A stretch of 64,000 nt of DNA from assembly GCF_001432305.1 (NCBI RefSeq), contig NZ_KQ483358.1:308213-372212 (forward strand), given 5' to 3'. Of the stretch, positions 1 to 7,193 are shown one piece after another. The position numbers were made by a program, and so were the translations under genes. A model generated the notes under the pieces. It was not told the DNA's origin. It worked only from the letters and a program-made list of their open reading frames with translations, and searched no databases. The stretch comes from Curvibacter sp. PAE-UM (GTDB taxonomy: Bacteria > Pseudomonadota > Gammaproteobacteria > Burkholderiales > Burkholderiaceae_C). Within the stretch, counting starts at the first letter, position 1, and each line of letters opens with the position of its first letter.

Positions 1-6
1 AGCCGA

Positions 7-1344
7 TCAAGACTGGCAGTCAGCGCCGGTGCGGCGCGTCAGCTTCTTCTCGGCCGCGTACTTGTCGGCTGCGTTCTTCACCATGGGCTTGAGGATCTGC
101 TCGTCAGCCTGGTACCAGTCGGAACTCCAGACGAACTTGCTGCCATCCCAGGTGTGCACGCGGGCCCAGGAAGCGCCCATATGGTCCTGGCAGCTGGTGG
201 AGATGGGGCGCATCACACCCTTGAAGCCCAGCGCGTCAAGCTTGGCCTGCGTCAGGTTCAGGTTCTCGTAACCCCAGCGTGCCTGCTCGCCGGTCACAAT
301 CTTGCCCTTGCCGTAACGTTCCTGCGCGGCGCGCACACCTTCGACGGCAAACATCGCTGCCTGCAGGCCGCGCATGTACAGCACCTGGCCCACTTCTTCC
401 TTCGGCCCGGTGCCCTGGCCCTTGGCGTGCACCTTCTCCAGCACTTCCTTGGCCACGGCGGCATTCGGCTCGGCGCCGTGCTGCATCATGATGGCGTTGT
501 AGCCCTTGGCGCCCTGGCCCACGTCCTTGACGTCGGGCTCGGCACCGGCCCACCACACGCCGTACATCTTCTCGCGCGGGTAGCCGGTGGCCTGGGCCTC
601 CTTGAGCGCGGTGGAGTTCATCACGCCCCAGCCCCAGTTGAGCACGTAGTCGGGACGGTTCTGGCGGATCTGCAGCCAGGTGGCCTTCTGCTCCACGCCC
701 GGGTGGGTCACGGGCAGGAGGCTGAGCTGGAAGCCGTGCATGGCGGCGCGCTCCTGCAGCAGCGGGATGGGCTCCTTGCCGAAGGGGCTGTCGTGGTAGA
801 CCAGCGCGATCTTCTTGCCCTTGAGCTTGTCGTAGCCGCCTTCCTTCTTGGCGATGTGCTGGATCAGCGTGTCAGCCGCCACCCAGTACGTGCCCGACAG
901 CGGGAAGTTCCACTTGAAGACCATGCCGTCGGCCGACTCGCTGCGGCCGTAGCCGGCGGTGATCAGCGGGATCTTGTCGCCCGGGGCCTTCTCGGTCAGC
1001 GCGAAGGTGATGCCGGTGGACAGGGGCTGGAACACGGTGGCGCCGCCGTTCTTGCCCTTCAGGCGCTCGTAGCACTCGACGCCGCGGTCGGTGGCGTAGC
1101 CGGTCTCGCATTCCTCGAAGGAGACCTTCACGCCGTTGATGCCGCCGCGCGCGTTGACCAGCTTGAGGTAGTCGACGTAGCCGTTGGCAAAGGGCACGCC
1201 GTTGGGCGCGTAGGCGCCGGTGCGGTAGACCAGCACCGGGAAAAACTGTTCCTTGGCCTGCGCGAACGCGGCCGTGGAACAAAGCGCACCGGTGACGGCG
1301 GCGGCCGTCAGCGAGGCGGCGAGGGCGAGTTGACGAAGCTTCAT
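7..1344 (-). CDS. ABC transporter substrate-binding protein, branched-chain amino acid type
   Basis: This is a periplasmic binding protein of the LivK/type I family (445 aa) that delivers a small amphipathic ligand to the LivHM permease encoded just upstream. Residues 1-29 form a signal peptide ending in AAFAQA. The mature part has the family's early PNG...YVDYLKLVNARGGI segment and the two-lobe length. It is the last gene seen in the minus-strand operon ligase-livG-livH-livM-this gene; the livF partner is not inside the window and probably lies beyond base 1. Because an acyl-CoA ligase leads the operon, the ligand may be a carboxylic acid rather than an amino acid (inference). Confidence 0.9.
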   Translation of the reverse strand: MKLRQLALAASLTAAAVTGALCSTAAFAQAKEQFFPVLVYRTGAYAPNGVPFANGYVDYLKLVNARGGINGVKVSFEECETGYATDRGVECYERLKGKNGGATVFQPLSTGITFALTEKAPGDKIPLITAGYGRSESADGMVFKWNFPLSGTYWVAADTLIQHIAKKEGGYDKLKGKKIALVYHDSPFGKEPIPLLQERAAMHGFQLSLLPVTHPGVEQKATWLQIRQNRPDYVLNWGWGVMNSTALKEAQATGYPREKMYGVWWAGAEPDVKDVGQGAKGYNAIMMQHGAEPNAAVAKEVLEKVHAKGQGTGPKEEVGQVLYMRGLQAAMFAVEGVRAAQERYGKGKIVTGEQARWGYENLNLTQAKLDALGFKGVMRPISTSCQDHMGASWARVHTWDGSKFVWSSDWYQADEQILKPMVKNAADKYAAEKKLTRRTGADCQS

Positions 1345-1408
1345 GGTTTGTCTCCTGTAGGTAGATGGAATGGTTGAAGCACGCGGGGGGAAAATCAGAA
1401 AAACGGCG

Positions 1409-2485
1409 TCAGTGCGGGAAGGGCCACAGGCGCAGCTTCTGCTTGCCTATGCTCCAGAGCTTGGCCAGGCCGTGCGGCTCGACGATCAGGAACCAGACGA
1501 TCAGGGCGCCGAAGACCATGAATTCGGTATGCGAGATGGCCGCCGTGGAAATCTCCACGCCGACCAGACTGCCCAGCGCCGGCAGCAGCTGGTTGAGCAC
1601 GATGGGCAGCACCACGATGAAAGCCGCGCCGAAGAAGCTGCCCATGATGGAGCCCAGGCCGCCGATGATGACCATGAACAGCAGCTGGAAGGAACGGTCC
1701 ACCGAGAAGGCCGCCGGCTCCCAGGCGCCCAGGTGCACAAAGCCCCAGAGCGCGCCGGCCACGCCGATGATGAAGGAGCTCACGGCAAAGGCGCTGAGCT
1801 TGGCGTACATGGGGCGGATGCCGATCACGGCCGCGGCCACGTCCATGTCGCGGATGGCCATCCACTCGCGGCCGATGGCGCTGCGCACCAGGTTCTTGGC
1901 CAGCAGCGCGAACAGCACCAGCAACGCCAGACAGAACAGGTACTTCTGCAGCGGCGACTCCACTGGCAGGCCGAAGACCTGCAGGTTGGACACCGAGACC
2001 GAGCCCGAAGGGTTGCCGTGGGTGAACCAGCTGATGCGCAGGAAAGCCCAGTCGCAGAAGAACTGCGCGGCCAGCGTGGCCACCGCCAGGTACAGGCCCT
2101 TGACCCGCAGGCTGGGGATGCCGAAGAAGATGCCCACCAGCGTGGCGAAGAAACCGCCCGACAGCAGCGCCACGAGCAGCGGCATGCCCTCGATGCGCAC
2201 CCAGGTGTTGTAGGCCGCATAGGCTCCCACCGCCATGAAAGCACCCGAACCCAGCGAGATCTGGCCGCAGTAGCCGACCAGGATGTTCACGCCCACCGCG
2301 GCCAGCGCCAGGATGAGGAAGGGGATGAAGATGGCGCGGAACAGGTATTCATCGGCCAGCATGGGCACGCCGATGAAGGCAAAGGCAATCAGCGCCAGGA
2401 TGGCCCAGCGGTCCTGCGCGATCGCAAAGATCTGCTGGTCCGCCGCGTAGGTGGTCTTGAACTGGCCGTTTTCTCTATAGAACAT
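1409..2485 (-). CDS. livM: branched-chain amino acid-type ABC permease LivM
   Basis: This 358-aa inner-membrane permease has many hydrophobic segments and the LivM family signature region NILVGYCGQISLGSGAFMA near residue 80. It pairs with LivH to form the translocation pore. The frame stays open upstream to 2662, but that extension would overlap livH and is arginine/serine-rich, so I place the start at the ATG (MFYREN) at 2485. No strong Shine-Dalgarno precedes it, so the start is less certain than the identity. Confidence 0.88.
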   Translation of the reverse strand: MFYRENGQFKTTYAADQQIFAIAQDRWAILALIAFAFIGVPMLADEYLFRAIFIPFLILALAAVGVNILVGYCGQISLGSGAFMAVGAYAAYNTWVRIEGMPLLVALLSGGFFATLVGIFFGIPSLRVKGLYLAVATLAAQFFCDWAFLRISWFTHGNPSGSVSVSNLQVFGLPVESPLQKYLFCLALLVLFALLAKNLVRSAIGREWMAIRDMDVAAAVIGIRPMYAKLSAFAVSSFIIGVAGALWGFVHLGAWEPAAFSVDRSFQLLFMVIIGGLGSIMGSFFGAAFIVVLPIVLNQLLPALGSLVGVEISTAAISHTEFMVFGALIVWFLIVEPHGLAKLWSIGKQKLRLWPFPH

Positions 2486-2555
2486 ATTCGCTACCGGTCG
2501 GTGATCTTTTAAGGACGACTCGCTGCTGTTGAATTTCCGGAGGGCATCGGTCGCG

Positions 2556-3485
2556 TTACACGCGATCGATGATCTTCTCCCCGAACAGCCCCTGCGGCCG
2601 GAACAGCAGGAACACCAGCGCCAGCATGTAGGCAAACCAGATCTCGATGCCGCCGCCGACAAAGGGGCCGAGATACACCTCGGACAGCTTCTCGCCCACG
2701 CCGATGATCAGGCCGCCGATGATGGCGCCGGGCACCGAGGTCAGGCCGCCCAGGATGATCACGGGCAGCGCGCGCAGGGCGACGGTCGCCAGCGAGAACT
2801 GCACGCCCAGTTTGGAGCCCCAGATCATCCCGGCCACCAGGGCCACCACACCGGCCACGCACCAGACGATGACCCAGATGCGGTTGAGCGGAATGCCGAT
2901 GGACTGCGCGGCCTGGTGGTCGTCGGCCACGGCACGCAGCGCGCGCCCGGTGGCCGTCTTCTGGAAAAACACCGACAGGCCGGCCACCAGCACCGCGGCA
3001 ATCGCCGCGGCGATCAGGTCTTCCTGGTTGATCAGGATGCCGCCGGGGAACACCGATTCGAACGCGAAGATCGGCTCCTTGGGCATGCCGATGTCGATCT
3101 TGTAGATGTCGCTGCCGAACAGGGTCTGGCCCAGGCCTTCCATGAAATAGGTGATGCCCAGTGTCGCCATCAGCAGCGTGGCGGCTTCCTGGTTGACCAG
3201 GTGGCGCAGCACCAGGCGCTCCACCAGCCAGGCCACCACGAACATGACGGCGCCGGCCAGCACGAAGGCCACCGTGTTGGCCAGCCAGCGGCTTTCAATG
3301 CCGGTCCACTGCGGGATCCATTCGGCAAAACGCGCCATGGCCAGGGCCGCGAACAGCACCATGGCGCCCTGCGCGAAGTTGAACACGCCCGAGGCCTTGA
3401 AGATCAGCACGAAGCCCAGCGCCACCAGCGAATACAGCATGCCGGCCATCAGGCCGTTCAACAAAGTTTCCAGGAAAAATGCCAT
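2556..3485 (-). CDS. livH: branched-chain amino acid-type ABC permease LivH
   Basis: This 309-aa polytopic inner-membrane protein has the LivH hallmark early segment NGLMAGMLYSLVALGFVLIFKASGVFNFAQG and a C-terminal ...PQGLFGEK tail. It forms the heteromeric channel with the downstream LivM. A GAGGAAC ribosome-binding site sits just before the ATG. The gap to livG carries a GC-rich repeat (3501-3575). Confidence 0.92.
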   Translation of the reverse strand: MAFFLETLLNGLMAGMLYSLVALGFVLIFKASGVFNFAQGAMVLFAALAMARFAEWIPQWTGIESRWLANTVAFVLAGAVMFVVAWLVERLVLRHLVNQEAATLLMATLGITYFMEGLGQTLFGSDIYKIDIGMPKEPIFAFESVFPGGILINQEDLIAAAIAAVLVAGLSVFFQKTATGRALRAVADDHQAAQSIGIPLNRIWVIVWCVAGVVALVAGMIWGSKLGVQFSLATVALRALPVIILGGLTSVPGAIIGGLIIGVGEKLSEVYLGPFVGGGIEIWFAYMLALVFLLFRPQGLFGEKIIDRV

Positions 3486-3500
3486 GGTGTGTTCCTCAGC

Positions 3501-3575
3501 CGCCGCAGGGCCGCCCCAAGGCGGCTGAAGCCCCCTCGGGGGGCAGCGAATTACATGAAATGAAGAGCGTGGGGG
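3501..3575. repeat. REP-like GC-rich intergenic element inside the liv operon
   Basis: Between livG and livH two compact inverted repeats follow each other: GCCGCC-CCAA-GGCGGC (3510-3525), then CCCCC-TC-GGGGG within 3531-3543, followed by an AT-richer tail. I recall similar GC-clamp elements between genes of Comamonadaceae, but copy number cannot be judged from one window. It could also act as an mRNA hairpin that sets the livG/livH ratio. Confidence 0.5.
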
Positions 3576-3580
3576 TCATG

Positions 3581-4366
3581 TCAGTGCCCCGTGCCCAGGT
3601 AGGCCCGGATCACTTCCTCGTTGTTGCGCACGGCGTCGGGGGTGCCGTCGCCGATCTTCTTGCCGTAGTCCAGCACCACCACGCGGTCGCTGATGTCCAT
3701 CACCACGCCCATGTCGTGCTCGATCAGCACCACGGTCGTGCCGAACTCGTCGTTGATGTCGAGCACGAAACGGCACATGTCCTGCTTCTCTTCCACGTTC
3801 ATGCCGGCCATGGGCTCGTCCAGCAGCAGCACCTGCGGCTCCATGGCCAGGGCGCGGCCCAGGTCCACGCGCTTTTGCAGGCCGTAGGGCAGCTGGCCCA
3901 CCGGCGTCTTGCGGTGCGCCTGGATCTCCAGGAAGTCGATGATGTGCTCGACGAACTCGCGGTGGCGGATCTCCTCGCGCTGGGCCGGGCCGATGCGCAG
4001 GGCCTGCAGCAGGATGTTGCTGCGGATCTTGAGGTTGCGCCCGGTCATGATGTTGTCCAGCACGCTCATGCCCTTGAACAGGGCCAGGTTCTGGAAGGTG
4101 CGCGCCACGCCCATCTCGGCCACCTGGCGGCTGTTCATGTGGTCGAAGGTCTGGCCGCGGAAGGTGATGGTGCCGTGCTGCGGCGTGTACACCCCGTTGA
4201 TGCAGTTGAGCATGGAGCTCTTGCCCGCGCCGTTGGGGCCGATGATGGCGCGGATCTCGTGCTCGCGCACGTCGAAGGAAATGTCGGTCAGCGCCTTCAC
4301 GCCGCCGAAGGCCAGCGAGATGTTTTTCACATCCAGGATCACGTCGCCCAGTTTTCTTTGCGTCAT
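3581..4366 (-). CDS. livG: branched-chain amino acid-type ABC ATPase LivG
   Basis: This 261-aa cytoplasmic ATPase energises the LivHM pore. It shows Walker A GPNGAGKSS, a QNLALF Q-loop region, a degenerate signature around LPYGLQKRVDLGRAL, Walker B VLLLDEPMAG and the switch His in LIEHDM. The frame is open 19 codons further upstream to 4423, which would overlap the ligase gene. The ATG at 4366 (MTQRKLG) gives the normal family length and a 16-nt gap, so I chose it. Confidence 0.9.
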   Translation of the reverse strand: MTQRKLGDVILDVKNISLAFGGVKALTDISFDVREHEIRAIIGPNGAGKSSMLNCINGVYTPQHGTITFRGQTFDHMNSRQVAEMGVARTFQNLALFKGMSVLDNIMTGRNLKIRSNILLQALRIGPAQREEIRHREFVEHIIDFLEIQAHRKTPVGQLPYGLQKRVDLGRALAMEPQVLLLDEPMAGMNVEEKQDMCRFVLDINDEFGTTVVLIEHDMGVVMDISDRVVVLDYGKKIGDGTPDAVRNNEEVIRAYLGTGH

Positions 4367-4382
4367 TTGGTCTTCACTCTTC

Positions 4383-6332
4383 TCAGGCGACCTTGGCCGC
4401 GCCCGGGTAGCGCTTGGCGTCACGGATGGGCAGCGTGGCCGAGACGGTGCCGCTGCGGCCGTCCTCGAACTTCACCTGCGTTTCGATGAACTGCTCGCTG
4501 CGCCCGGCGTACAGCGCCTCGATCAGCACCGCGTATTTGTCGCCGATGAAACCCCGGCGCACCTTGCGCGTGCGGGTCAGCTCGTCGTCGTCGGGGTCCA
4601 GCTCCTTGTGCAGCACCAGGAAACGTGCGATCTGCGTGTCGGCCATGCCGGCCTCGGCCGCCAGGTCGACGTTGACCTGCTGCACGCAGTCGGCCAGCAT
4701 GTCCAGCACCGTCGGCTTGCTGGCCAGGTCCACGTAGCCGCTGTAGGGCAGGCCCTGGCGTTCGGCCCAGTTGCCCACCGCCTCGAAGTCGATGTTGATG
4801 AAGGCACAGACCTGACCGCGGCCGTGGCCGAAGCACACGGCCTCCTTGATCTGCGGGAAGAACTTGAGCTTGTTCTCGATGTAGTTGGGCGCAAAGATGG
4901 CGCCGCTGGCCATCTTGCCCACGTCCTTGGCCCGGTCGATGATGATCAGATGGCCGTCGGGGTCGATCACACCGGCGTCACCGGTGTGGAAATAACCCTC
5001 GGCATCCATCACCTCGGCGGTGGCGTCGGGCCGCTTGTAGTACTCCTTGAGCACCGAGACACCGCGCACCAGCACCTCGCCGCTGTCGGCAATCTTGATC
5101 TCGATGCCCGGCGCCGCCTCGCCCACGCTGTTGAGCTTGACGCGGCCGTTCTTCTGGATGCAGACATAGGCGCAGGTCTCGGTCTGGCCGTAGAGCTGCT
5201 TGAGGTTGATACCGATGGAGCGGTAGAAACGGAACAGGTCCGGCCCGATGGCCGCGCCCGCCGTGTAGGCCACGCGGATGCGGCTCAGGCCCAGCACATT
5301 GCGCAGCGGGCCGTAGACCAGCGCATTGCCCAGCGCGTAGAGCAGGCGGTCCGTGGACGACACCTTGTGCCCGTCCAGGATCTCGGCGCCGCAGCGCCGC
5401 GCCACGTCCATGAACTTTTTGTAGAGCCAGCGCTTCGGCGCGGCCGCGTCCTCCATGCGGATGGAGACGGAGGTCAGCATGCTCTCGAACACCCGCGGCG
5501 GTGCAAAGTAATAACTCGGCCCGATCTCGCGCAGATCGATGCTCACCGTCTCGGCCGACTCGGGGCAGTTGGTGGTGAACCCCGCCACCAGCCACTGGGC
5601 AATGGAGAAGAGGTGGTCACCCACCCAGGCCGGCGGCAGGTAGGAAATGATGTTGTCCTCGGGCACCAGGCCATCCACCAGCACGCCGCCCCGGGCCGCC
5701 TCGATGAAGCTCTGGTGCGTCTGGCACACACCCTTGGGCCGGCCCGTCGTGCCCGAGGTGTAGAGGATGACCGACACGTCGGAGGGCTGGCCCGATTCGA
5801 CCGAGTTCCGGTAGAAGTCCGGGTGCTGCCGTTCGTACTGGCGCCCCAGCTCGAACAGGCGCTCGATGCTGATCAGCCCCTCGTGCTGGTAGTTGCGCAG
5901 GCCGCGCGGGTCATCGAAAACGATGTGCTGCAGCAGGCCACCAGCCGCGTCCTTGAGGGTCTCGCGCAACTCCAGCAGCTTGTCGACCTGCTCCTGGTTT
6001 TCGGCGAAGGCGAAATGGATTTCCGCGTCTTCCAGCACAAAGGCCATCTCGCTGGCGATGGCGTCCTGGTACATGGGCACGGGCACCCCGCGCAGGCTTT
6101 GCGCCGCAATGAAGGCCTGGTACAGGTGCGGCCGGTTGTCACCCACGATGGCCAGGTTCTGCCCGGGCTGGAACCCCAGCGCGGCCAGGCCGCAGCTCAT
6201 GAGGCGCACGTCCTCGGCGGCGCGCGCCCAGCTCCAGGTCTGCCAGATGCCGTATTCCTTCTCGCGCATGGCAGGGGCCTGGGGCCGCTGCGCCGCATGC
6301 TGCATCAGAAGTCTGGGAAAAGTCGTCTGCAT
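4383..6332 (-). CDS. AMP-dependent acyl-CoA synthetase (long-chain fatty-acid-CoA ligase family)
   Basis: This 649-aa enzyme of the ANL superfamily activates a carboxylic acid to its CoA thioester through an acyl-adenylate. The P-loop-like motif YTSGTTGRPKG, the YGQTET motif, and HTGDAG followed by IIDRAKD are all present. It is the first gene of the minus-strand liv operon, 16 nt before livG. This suggests that the imported ligand, or a metabolite of it, is CoA-activated on entry; the substrate is unknown. It diverges from the Crp/Fnr regulator at 6483. Confidence 0.9.
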   Translation of the reverse strand: MQTTFPRLLMQHAAQRPQAPAMREKEYGIWQTWSWARAAEDVRLMSCGLAALGFQPGQNLAIVGDNRPHLYQAFIAAQSLRGVPVPMYQDAIASEMAFVLEDAEIHFAFAENQEQVDKLLELRETLKDAAGGLLQHIVFDDPRGLRNYQHEGLISIERLFELGRQYERQHPDFYRNSVESGQPSDVSVILYTSGTTGRPKGVCQTHQSFIEAARGGVLVDGLVPEDNIISYLPPAWVGDHLFSIAQWLVAGFTTNCPESAETVSIDLREIGPSYYFAPPRVFESMLTSVSIRMEDAAAPKRWLYKKFMDVARRCGAEILDGHKVSSTDRLLYALGNALVYGPLRNVLGLSRIRVAYTAGAAIGPDLFRFYRSIGINLKQLYGQTETCAYVCIQKNGRVKLNSVGEAAPGIEIKIADSGEVLVRGVSVLKEYYKRPDATAEVMDAEGYFHTGDAGVIDPDGHLIIIDRAKDVGKMASGAIFAPNYIENKLKFFPQIKEAVCFGHGRGQVCAFINIDFEAVGNWAERQGLPYSGYVDLASKPTVLDMLADCVQQVNVDLAAEAGMADTQIARFLVLHKELDPDDDELTRTRKVRRGFIGDKYAVLIEALYAGRSEQFIETQVKFEDGRSGTVSATLPIRDAKRYPGAAKVA

Positions 6333-6409
6333 CCCGTTTCCTTGTCTACTCGCCTGAGGTCACTCTGGACCCCGCTTGCAGCCATGGTAGGGAGCGATTT
6401 GACGTCATG

Positions 6410-6427
6410 TTGTCATTGCGACGACAA
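6410..6427. promoter_or_regulatory. candidate Crp/Fnr-type dyad between ligase operon and regulator
   Basis: The 18-bp sequence TTGTCATTGCGACGACAA has TTGTC/GACAA arms around an 8-bp centre, and 7 of 9 half-site positions are symmetric. It lies 78 nt before the ligase start and 56 nt before the divergent Crp/Fnr-family gene. Size and symmetry suit a dimer of that family. Binding by the adjacent regulator is inference. Confidence 0.5.
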
Positions 6428-6482
6428 TTCAGGGGAATCCCTAGCTGGTACTTTCCCGCCCTGTCTCTCTCTGTCCTTGTCC

Positions 6483-7193
6483 ATGACAACCGAACCTAGC
6501 CTGCACCAGCGCCGACGCGCGCCCACCGCGGCCGAACTGGCAGGCATCCCCTGGCTGAGGCAGCTCAGCCCCGAGGAGTACGCCATCGCCGTGGCCGAGC
6601 TGCAGATCAGCGAGGCACAACCCGGTGATCTGGTCTGCCGCATCGGTCGCCCGGTGACCTACTGGTTCGGCGTGGTCGACGGCCTGCTCAAGATGAGCGG
6701 AGAAAACGCCGAGGGCCAGGCCATGACCTTTGCCGGCCTGCCGCCGGGCGGCTGGTTCGGCGAAGGCACGGTGCTCAAGCGCGAGAGCTACCGCTACAAC
6801 GTGCAGACCCTGCGCAAGAGCCTGGTGGCCGGCCTGCCCGTGGACAGCTTCCACCGCCTGCTGGACCATTCCATCGGTTTCAACCGTTTCGTCATGAACC
6901 AGCTCAACGAACGCCTGGGCCAGTTCATCGCGGCGCGCGAGATCGACCGGATGAACAGCCCCGACCTGCGCGTGGCGCGCAGCCTGGCCGCGCTGTTCAA
7001 CCCGGTGCTCTACCCCGGCGTGGGCGAGGTGCTGCGCATCACGCAGCAGGAACTGGCCTATCTGGTGGGCCTGTCACGCCAGCGCGTCAACGAGGCGCTG
7101 GCCAATCTGCAGGAGCGCGGCCAGATCCGGATCGAGTACGGCGGCCTGCGCGTGCTCGACCTGGAAGGCCTGCGCTCACAGCGGCACGCTTAG
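6483..7193 (+). CDS. Crp/Fnr family transcriptional regulator
   Basis: This 236-aa protein has an N-terminal cyclic-nucleotide-type beta-barrel (about 20-140) and a C-terminal winged helix-turn-helix (about 170-230) with the recognition region ITQQELAYLVGLSRQRVNEAL. No N-terminal cysteine cluster typical of FNR is seen, so an Fe-S sensor is unlikely. The frame is open for a very long way upstream, opposite the ligase, but that is antisense shadow; the ATG at 6483 (MTTEPS) fits the family length. It probably controls the divergent ligase-liv operon and itself. Its 3' end overlaps the convergent TonB receptor gene by 18 nt. Confidence 0.88.
   Translation: MTTEPSLHQRRRAPTAAELAGIPWLRQLSPEEYAIAVAELQISEAQPGDLVCRIGRPVTYWFGVVDGLLKMSGENAEGQAMTFAGLPPGGWFGEGTVLKRESYRYNVQTLRKSLVAGLPVDSFHRLLDHSIGFNRFVMNQLNERLGQFIAAREIDRMNSPDLRVARSLAALFNPVLYPGVGEVLRITQQELAYLVGLSRQRVNEALANLQERGQIRIEYGGLRVLDLEGLRSQRHA

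Noticed and set aside
154-1377. Plus-strand open frame opposite the first binding protein
   Set aside because: It is an Ala/Gly/Leu/His-rich reverse-complement shadow with no domain, opposite a clear LivK-type gene.
3909-6482. Very long plus-strand open frame running antisense to the acyl-CoA ligase
   Set aside because: High-GC shadow reading. The true plus-strand gene starts at 6483; the antisense part is compositionally odd and overlaps well-supported minus-strand genes.
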